Positions 57,777 through 64,000 of a DNA stretch of 64,000 nucleotides are shown piece after piece. The translations under genes were made by a program, and so were the position numbers. The notes under the pieces are model-generated. The model saw only the letters and a program-made list of their open reading frames with translations, was not told the DNA's origin and did not search any database. The first letter of the stretch is position 1; each line of letters opens with the position of its first letter. The DNA comes from Straminergon stramineum (taxonomy: Eukaryota; Streptophyta; Bryopsida; Hypnales; Calliergonaceae), in contig OY987265.1 in NCBI GenBank assembly GCA_963920665.1, positions 19,597,001-19,661,000 on the forward strand, in the 5' to 3' direction.

Positions 57777-58352
57777 TTAACCCCTAAAAGTCCAAATTCA
57801 TCTTCAAAATTGACGATTTGAGAAAAATCATTAGGAAGTGCTATTTGGAAGCATATTTTGGAATTGATATACAATAAAAGTTGTAGATTTTGATTTGTAG
57901 ATTCTATTTGTATGGTTAGCTTCACCAATGCTATCACCAATATTTTTTTATAAATTTTGAAAGAGAAATTCCAAAATTCCTTCAAAATTCAATTGGAAGG
58001 AAACCATTATCATTTTTTGAGTAAAATTTGTTGAAATGAATTTGAAATGAGGTTCTCTTTATATGTTGATTTTTGGAAATTTTTGTGTTCTTCCTATCTT
58101 TGACCTCATGTTGGCTAGTTGAATTTTGAACTAAAGTCAATGTAGTTTGACCACTTGACTTATTTGCACATTTGTAATTTAAAAAAAATATGAACTCTAG
58201 TAACACCAAATCCAACCCTTAGATAGGACAAAACCTTGATAGTGTATCTTCACAAATTAAAATAACTTTCATCCAAGTAGTTAGGAGGATGAAACTGGAG
58301 TTTCAATCTGTTCATTGTCCAAAAAATGGACGTGGACGCGTTTAGGGGTTAA
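57777..58352 (-). mobile_element. TTAA element, family E, copy 2
   Basis: 576 bp, TTAACCCCTAAAAGTCC to GCGTTTAGGGGTTAA, both ends intact. It is the reverse complement of family E copy 1 at 16,214. The last TTAA is shared with the next element. Confidence 0.75.
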
Positions 58353-58418
58353 CCCCTAAACGACGGACTGGTCACTGCAGGGAAAAGGCAGGCTGCGTAC
58401 TGCTGATTGAGGGGTTAA
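58349..58418 (+). mobile_element. TTAA mini-element, 70 bp (label I)
   Basis: TTAACCCCTAAACGACGGAC at the left, TTGAGGGGTTAA at the right, only 70 bp. The left end resembles family G (CGGACT). It shares its left TTAA with family E copy 2. Confidence 0.55.
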
Positions 58419-58425
58419 TGATGTA

Positions 58426-58506
58426 CTCACTTTGTTTTAAAATAAAAGCAGTATTTCCTTTATAAAATGCAAAGGAAACACTGCTTTTATTTTGAAACAG
58501 AGGGAA
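58426..58506. mobile_element. Stowaway-like MITE (81 bp), second copy
   Basis: Inverted ends around AAAATAAAAGCAGT and ACTGCTTTTATTTT, TA on both sides, same length as the MITE at 41,175 and a CTC-ACTTTGTTT / AAACAGAGGGA terminus of the same pattern. Confidence 0.85.
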
Positions 58507-58875
58507 TAAAATGTTGAAGTCCTTGCGGCTCAAAAAAGCCATTGACTTTTTCTGAGTGATTCAGTGAAAAAACGGTCAAGCAATTAAGTCTAGGGGTAGA
58601 TAGCTTTGAAATTAAATATCTTCCAAACAATAATTGCATTTTGCTTCAAACATTTATAGGACTGGGTTACAGGCAAGACACTACAACATTCATGTCTGCT
58701 TACTTGGATTTTGTTCTCTCATTTTTCAAAGAATGGCACATGGAGTGAAACGAAAAAGAACATAGACTCAACTTTTGGAGTTACTGTATGCCAAGGTTAC
58801 AAAAATAAAAAAAAGATAAATTCAGAGTACAAAAAACATGCAATCAAGAATGCCACAATCACAAACTTGATTCAA
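58507..58875. other. Intergenic DNA, no gene seen
   Basis: A 61-codon plus frame (58,711-58,896) overlaps the next MITE. No domain is recognised. Confidence 0.4.
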
Positions 58876-58884
58876 GTAACTACC

Positions 58885-59153
58885 GCAGGACACTAAATCC
58901 TGCAATCGAAGTGGGCCCAGCAGGGGCATTTTGTGTTTTACTCGGGGGTAAAAGTAAAACCTGCCCCCTATTTTGAGCCATGTCTAGGGTATGTTCTAGA
59001 CCTCTCCAAGCTAATTTAGGGTCTCTGATTGCAAATATGAATTCAGAATTTGCAAAAAAAATTATGTGCGAAAAATAAAAAATTCCTGCGTTTTCCCCAT
59101 GGTAAATCTGGCCCCTACGGGGCCCACTTCGATTGCAGGATTTAGTGTCCTCC
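58885..59153. mobile_element. Mutator-type MITE, 269 bp, 9-bp target duplication
   Basis: The ends are inverted over about 35-40 bp (AGGACACTAAATCCTGCAAT, then CGAAGTGGGCCC, in both), with one mismatch at the second base of the left end. GTAACTACC stands on both sides (58,876-58,884 and 59,154-59,162). A 9-bp duplication and long similar ends starting with G fit the Mutator/MULE superfamily. The ends are nearly identical, so the insertion is recent. Confidence 0.88.
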
Positions 59154-59162
59154 GTAACTACC

Positions 59163-59893
59163 TGCCAACAATTCTTTATTTCATACCTCAAAGCACTACA
59201 CGATCGATTGCCACAATCAATTCTCAGAAAGAAGCTACCATCCTATGACACATAAGAGAAGGGAAGATCACTCAAATACCAAGGTTTTCTCAAAAGCATG
59301 CCCCAAGAAATCTAGATAAAAAATAGATGCTCATCGCTGTCCAAAATTAAAAGCAGGGTACAAATCTGGAAGCTCTACCAATTGGACTTTGATCTCTTCT
59401 AAAATAGCTTCTGCATAGAATCCTTATATACCAGTCTTGGACTTCACCAAATCTTTGTTGCCATTTGCAATTTAAAAAAACGAGACCTCACTGACGCACA
59501 ATCATGGCAGTCAGAGAAACGTGCTCGGAAATACGGGATTTGACCTTAATCCCTGACATCCTCATCACTGAGAAACATCCTGCAGCTAAACGTTCGGTGC
59601 ACCTGGTGACATCCTCATCACAGATAAATGGATCAGATTCCATGAGACCTGGAACGACTGAAGAACCGAACACGGTTCAAACTTTTGAATGGGAGAGCAA
59701 AAGTATTGAATCTAGAGGTAGGAAAATAAGCTTCCGGCAGAGGATAGAGATCATCCGCGCAAGGAGGAATGATATACACTTCCTTCAAAGCATGGATCAA
59801 ATCTCAGCCCTCTAGATTCAACAATTGCTCATCAACTCAGTCGCACTTAGAAACTAAAGATCTCAAGCGGACAATCCGGGTTCAGAGTTTTCT
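59163..59893 (+). other. Moderate-GC flank with an unrecognised 103-codon frame
   Basis: 59,504-59,815 starts at a true ATG (ATCATGGCAG) and reads MAVRETCSEIRDLTLIP to FLQSMDQISAL. GC is higher than in the surrounding DNA and the C-terminal part is basic and helical in appearance (FRQRIEIIRARRND). I recognise no family. It may be a gene fragment like its neighbour. Confidence 0.3.
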
Positions 59894-60433
59894 TCACAAT
59901 ATAGCTGGGACAGGCTGAGACCCATCCAAACCTGGAGGAGTGGGAGGAGTTGATGACGGTTGTTCTGGGGGGATGCCAGCTTCAGACGGCTGCGCTGATC
60001 CGAGCTTGGCCTGCTCCTCCCGCGAAGGGGCAAAGCCCTGTTTAAACTTGTCGTAATTCGAGAGCTCTGCATGCGTGAATGGCCTTTCACCCAAAATGGC
60101 TACCAAGTCCTCTTGATGCAATACTTCTTTCTCCAAAAGCTTATTAAAGGGTCAGAGCTTCAACGCCTTCCTTGTGCTTTGTAACTAAAGCCAAAGTCCT
60201 CGCGTAAGCTGTGGCCACCCAGTCTCAGACTTCCTGGTCAATTATTTCACTTGTTTCATTACTATAAGGCTTGGCCATCTCTATTCCATCATCTTTCGGT
60301 GGGAACGAAAAGAAGACCGACTTTGTCACTAAACCCACACACTAGCTGCGACTTGGGCGTGCATGAGTTTTGTCACTTTCTCCAAATCATTTTGCATTGT
60401 GGCCCGATCGTGAGATATTTCCCCCAACAGAAC
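59894..60433 (-). pseudogene. Mitochondrial FtsH/AAA protease (FTSH3/10-like) C-terminal fragment
   Basis: FtsH proteases are membrane AAA zinc proteases that degrade unassembled membrane proteins. On the minus strand, after a retained acceptor (ATGAAG before GTTCTG), the text reads VLLGEIS, then QNDLEKVTKLMHAQVA, then (frameshifted) SDKVGLLFVP, then EIIDQEV, stop, DWVATAYARTLALV, KHKEGVEAL, and finally [20 protein letters not shown] and NYDKFKQGF. These follow the peptidase-domain C-terminus of plant mitochondrial FTSH3/FTSH10. The zinc site and AAA domain are absent. The final 80 codons, ending in a Pro-rich tail, are still open, but stops upstream make it non-functional. The retained intron edge indicates a DNA-level copy. 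Confidence 0.82.
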
Positions 60434-62689
60434 CTTCATAAAACACAAACTCAACAATTAGATGGAATACCTGGTTCAATCACCCATAAATAGAGTTTCC
60501 ATAATAAATCCATCATTACAGTAAATGGGAGGATTTATGAGAGACAGGGTAACTACCAATTCTTGCCAATTTCCAGGATAACTTTAATAGCGTCAAATTC
60601 ACAGAAGTTCCAAATGCTCCATGAGTGGTGTGTTCAGAACCTGCCACATTGTTCACTCTCCCAACAATGCATCACAGTGGTCTCAGCAATACAGTAACTC
60701 CAAAAATTGAATCTGTGCTTAGATTAGTTTCATTCCATGTGCCCTGCTTTAAAACGGGAGAACAAAATACAAATGAGCAAATACAAATGTTGCAGTATCC
60801 TGCATATACTACAATCTTAAAAAATCTTAAAGCAAAAAGCAATTACAGTTTGGAAGTTATTGAATTTCAAAGCTAACAACCCCTTACTATAGACTTAATT
60901 GTTTGACTAGTTTTCAAAATCACTCAAAAATTGTCTACGTTTCTGTTTTTGAGCCACAATGACTTTGACATTTTAGTGCATTTTGTGGTACATCATTGAA
61001 GACCCACCCCCATTGGTGTTGTAAGAAGTTGACATATATTATATCACATTTAACTACTTCTAGACCTTTTGAAAGTCCAAAATTAATAATAGAAAAAAAA
61101 AATTCATTAGGAAATAATACAATCATCAAGAGATAAGTACAAAACATCCAAAGATCTTTACAAACATTTGGAGATCCTTTGTTGTTATTATTTGGAGATC
61201 TCTTGATGTTTTGTCTAGTATTCATTGGATAGTCCAAAAGTAGTTAAATGTGACATATATTTGATTCAAAAAATAAATATATACATGTAAAAAAGTATAG
61301 ACAATATTAATTTGAATGGAACCGGAGGGTTCTTAATGAATCACATACTTGAGACTTCATTTACTATCAAAGATGATCTATAGGTTGTAATTTGAAATGT
61401 TGTTGCATCCACTTTGAAAGGATTTGAAGATAATTATTTGTCCTATTAACTTTTTTCTTTTCTATGTTTCAAAAACTTTAAGAAAGAAATGATGTGAAGA
61501 AATAGAATGTTGATATATTATAGGAGCTGCCCCATTGAATGATAGAGCAAATCAATACATTTTGTAATATATATTTTTAAACAATGCATTGCAAGAAGGG
61601 TCTTAAACCTTCTTTCTACATCCAAAGTAGTATCAATTATATATGAAAAATGAACTAACACACGTGTAATTATGAGTATTCCATGATACTCAATAGTTGT
61701 TATGCATTCAAATTAAAGATTTGAAGATTATTAAAATAAATTGTAATGGGAAGTGATATATCTATGTATTGATAGTGATATAGACAGTGAGGTAGAGAGG
61801 TATAAGCCATATTTGTTTAGGTTCAAGCTTTAAAAATGTAGTTGCTTAAGAAGTATCAATTTTTGAAAACGAGATTGAAATAAAGTGAATGGTATTGTAT
61901 TTTTAAGCTAGAAGTTCAATTTAGAATGGAATTGGGCACGGTGAAGAGGTATAAAAAAGTTATCCAAAAGATGGAAGAAAGATGAATTTCCACTCTAGTA
62001 TTCTTATTTATTTATTTATTTATTTATTTGTGAATACAAGTAAAGCCTTAGACTTGTTGTCCACTAGTCAAGAGGTTCACCCTAAAAGAAATTGACCTTC
62101 ATTTACTTTTAGTGTATACTTGATTTGAAGATTTATTTATAGAAGTAGATTGCTAAATGCAATTTTTCTAGAGCATGAGCATTAAAATCTTGTTGAGAAA
62201 GGTACTTAAAAAGATAATGAATTTACTCCAAAGTCCAAACTAAATTTGTTAAAAGTATTGATACAACAACACTAGTGACTGTGTGAGCATGGAAATGCAA
62301 GCAAATGAGCCTTGAGCATATGCATATTAAGTAGATATCCTACAACTATTCAAGGTGCTCATATCATAAACATCTAAACTACAGGTATCTATAACATAGT
62401 TACACTATAATCGTGTGAGGTTCTTATAATATAGACACCTAGAACATAGGTGTATAGGCTTATAGGCTGACAATTCTAGACTCACAGAATAGCCCCCCTT
62501 GTATTGATATAGACATTTTTAAATGTAAAACTATGAAATCAAAAAATATAATATATGATGTGGAGAATTCAAATGAACAAAACTTCACTATTGCATTTGT
62601 TACAGTAGTAGAAGATAGTAATAGAATTGAAATTTGAAATTTGAAGTTCTTCTATTTTTGAAATTTATAAAAAATAAGAAGAAATCCTT
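60434..62689. other. AT-rich intergenic DNA
   Basis: No further FTSH exons were found. A 100-codon minus frame (60,935-61,237) has no recognisable domain. A small palindromic patch (GGAGATC) lies near 61,170-61,200, and a TTTA run at 62,005-62,030. Confidence 0.4.
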
Positions 62690-62968
62690 CAATCCATTTT
62701 GGAGATTTTTTCATAGAAAAGTCAGCTTGTGAAGTGCAATTGCCCTATTTTTCCCAAGGCCCAAAAAATGGTTTCAATGAATTTGAATGCTTGTATCTTG
62801 CAATCGACATAGTGAAAATTTCTGAAGTTTATACCACATGTTCTTAAGTCATCATAATACAAGATCCTATGATTACCTATGTCAAAAATTTGGTTCTTGT
62901 GCTAGAAATGGCAGTTTTGGAGCATTTTTGGTGAAAACATACTGTAGTCAAGGAACTAAAGGGGTTAA
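62690..62968 (+). mobile_element. TTAA element, family A, copy 7 (3' end only)
   Basis: The last 280 bp of family A: GTGAAGTGCAATTGCC, CAAGATCCTATGATTAC, then CATTTTTGGTGAAAACATAC and GGGGTTAA at 62,965-62,968. The 5' two thirds are absent. Confidence 0.65.
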
Positions 62969-63373
62969 TCCACAATGTTTGTTAGCAAGGGCATTTACAC
63001 ATTACATTTGTTTGGATTATAGATGCGATTCAATAATATATTTGGTCAAAGTTACAAATAACTCTTAGTCTATAACATACTAACTACATAATAATATTTA
63101 ATGCATAAATAAATTATTTGGTTTGAACTTGTAGATGGGAGGTTATTTTCCAATTTTGAGAGTTTTGTAGTTTTTGTGGTTGTTTGCCTATTTTAGCATT
63201 GGATGTTGATTGGGTGTTTAGGCACCATTTTTCTTCTTGATTGGCAGTTTTGTAGCCAATTTGGATTATATTTTTCAGATAGTTGGTTGGTGAGTTTCCG
63301 AATCAATTTGGTGGTCAGATGAATCAGTTGGTGGCAATTGGAGTTGTCCCTGCCAGTTTCCAAATAACTTTAC
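62969..63373. other. Intergenic DNA, no gene seen
   Basis: Nothing is recognised apart from loose repeats of TTGGTTGGTG and related phrases near 63,280-63,330. Confidence 0.4.
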
Positions 63374-64000
63374 TTAACCCCTAAATGCCCAAGGCACCAG
63401 ATTCTGGTGTTTCGAAAACTTTGAAGTTAAGTAAAACCCAACCAAATTGCTATTATTAGTAGTTTATATTTTTGGAGAATTCTTTTTGAAGTCTAGTTTT
63501 AGGATCAAAAAGCTGATCTGAAAAATAAAGGATTATGATTTTTCTATTGAAGATTTTGTGCAAGGATACCCAGTGCAATCTTGACTTCCCGTAGTGTTGT
63601 GGGCTCTTCGAAATGAGCCTCAAATACACTAGATCTTGGAGGCAAAATCACTTTAGAAATTCATTTAAAAAAATTGTAGAATAGATTTTGAAAAGTCGTA
63701 AATTGATTGGGGTTGTGCATGCTAGGCCCTATAACCTCCTATTTTTTTAGTGACCAACTTTTTAGAGTTGACATGCAAAAAGTGAATTGAAAAATTTTCA
63801 TAGTTTTTACACCCTCATGATCAAACATTATAATCTTTCAATCTATAAGTGATATTGTTATGTTTTCTTTTCCTATGTGATCTCTAACATGTCTCGTTTG
63901 AATTTGTACGGTTACAATTCACAAGAAATTGGTACAACTTATGAAAATGTTGACTTTTAGTTCAATTTAGAGCAAATTTCAAGCAGCTCCAAACAGGCCT
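63374..64000 (-). mobile_element. TTAA element, family D, copy 2 (runs off the window)
   Basis: It starts TTAACCCCTAAATGCCCAAGG and is the reverse complement of family D copy 1 (7,701-8,356) throughout. The far terminus would lie just beyond 64,000; the text at the edge (GAGCAAATTTCAAG) corresponds to about 30 bp from the end of copy 1. Confidence 0.7.

Overview
This window looks like nuclear DNA of a land plant. The evidence is a siroheme-synthesis gene with a plastid-type leader and a GT-AG intron, trihelix (plant-type) transcription factor sequences, an organellar single-strand DNA-binding (OSB) PDF motif, Stowaway-like miniature transposons with TA duplications, and a Ty1/copia retrotransposon primed by a methionyl-tRNA-type site. 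I cannot place it in a lineage. Most of the window is AT-rich, repeat-dense intergenic DNA. Higher-GC gene islands lie at about 10.7-12.2, 19.1-21.0, 32.5-41.1, 50.7-55.8 and 58.9-60.4 kb.

Layout. 0-10 kb and 13-18 kb are packed with elements whose ends read TTAACCC(C/T)(T/A)(A/T)AA and whose interiors fall into several unrelated families (my labels A to I). Members recur at 27.6-29.9, 37.0, 48.5-50.7, 57.8-58.4 and 62.7-64 kb. The TTAA plus CCC end structure is that of piggyBac-type DNA transposons, which I know from animals, fungi and protists but not as an abundant land-plant family; this is the main candidate for something undescribed. 10.5-11.5 kb holds a compact intronless gene with a TATA box, an ATG-free leader and a TFIIS-N-terminal-like fold guess. 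11.5-12.2 kb is a broken third copy of a trihelix gene 5' end. 12.35-13.03 and 19.09-19.98 kb are inverted copies of one segment, one of which carries a 303-bp insertion. 15.16-15.83 kb is a nearly perfect long hairpin. 20.0-20.8 kb is a decayed RNase H2 subunit A gene. 21,672-27,025 is a complete but dead copia element with 5-bp target duplications and an antisense OSB fragment next to its 3' LTR.

32.5-37.0 kb (minus) and 51.0-55.8 kb (plus) are the two arms of a 4.5-4.8 kb inverted segmental duplication carrying a trihelix gene. The plus-strand copy reads as intact over four exons; the minus-strand copy has stops and frameshifts. Between the arms lies UPM1 (minus strand, two exons, 440 codons), the clearest working gene here. 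Its intron is made of three tandem copies of a unit of about 250-300 bp. 58.9-60.4 kb holds a young Mutator-type MITE with a 9-bp target duplication and a mitochondrial FTSH pseudogene fragment.

The genes do not form an operon or pathway. The probable working genes are UPM1 (siroheme), the trihelix gene at 51.2 kb (transcription) and perhaps the small gene at 10.9 kb. The rest is transposons, gene fragments and decayed duplicates. All alignments were made by eye, so percentages and family edges are approximate.
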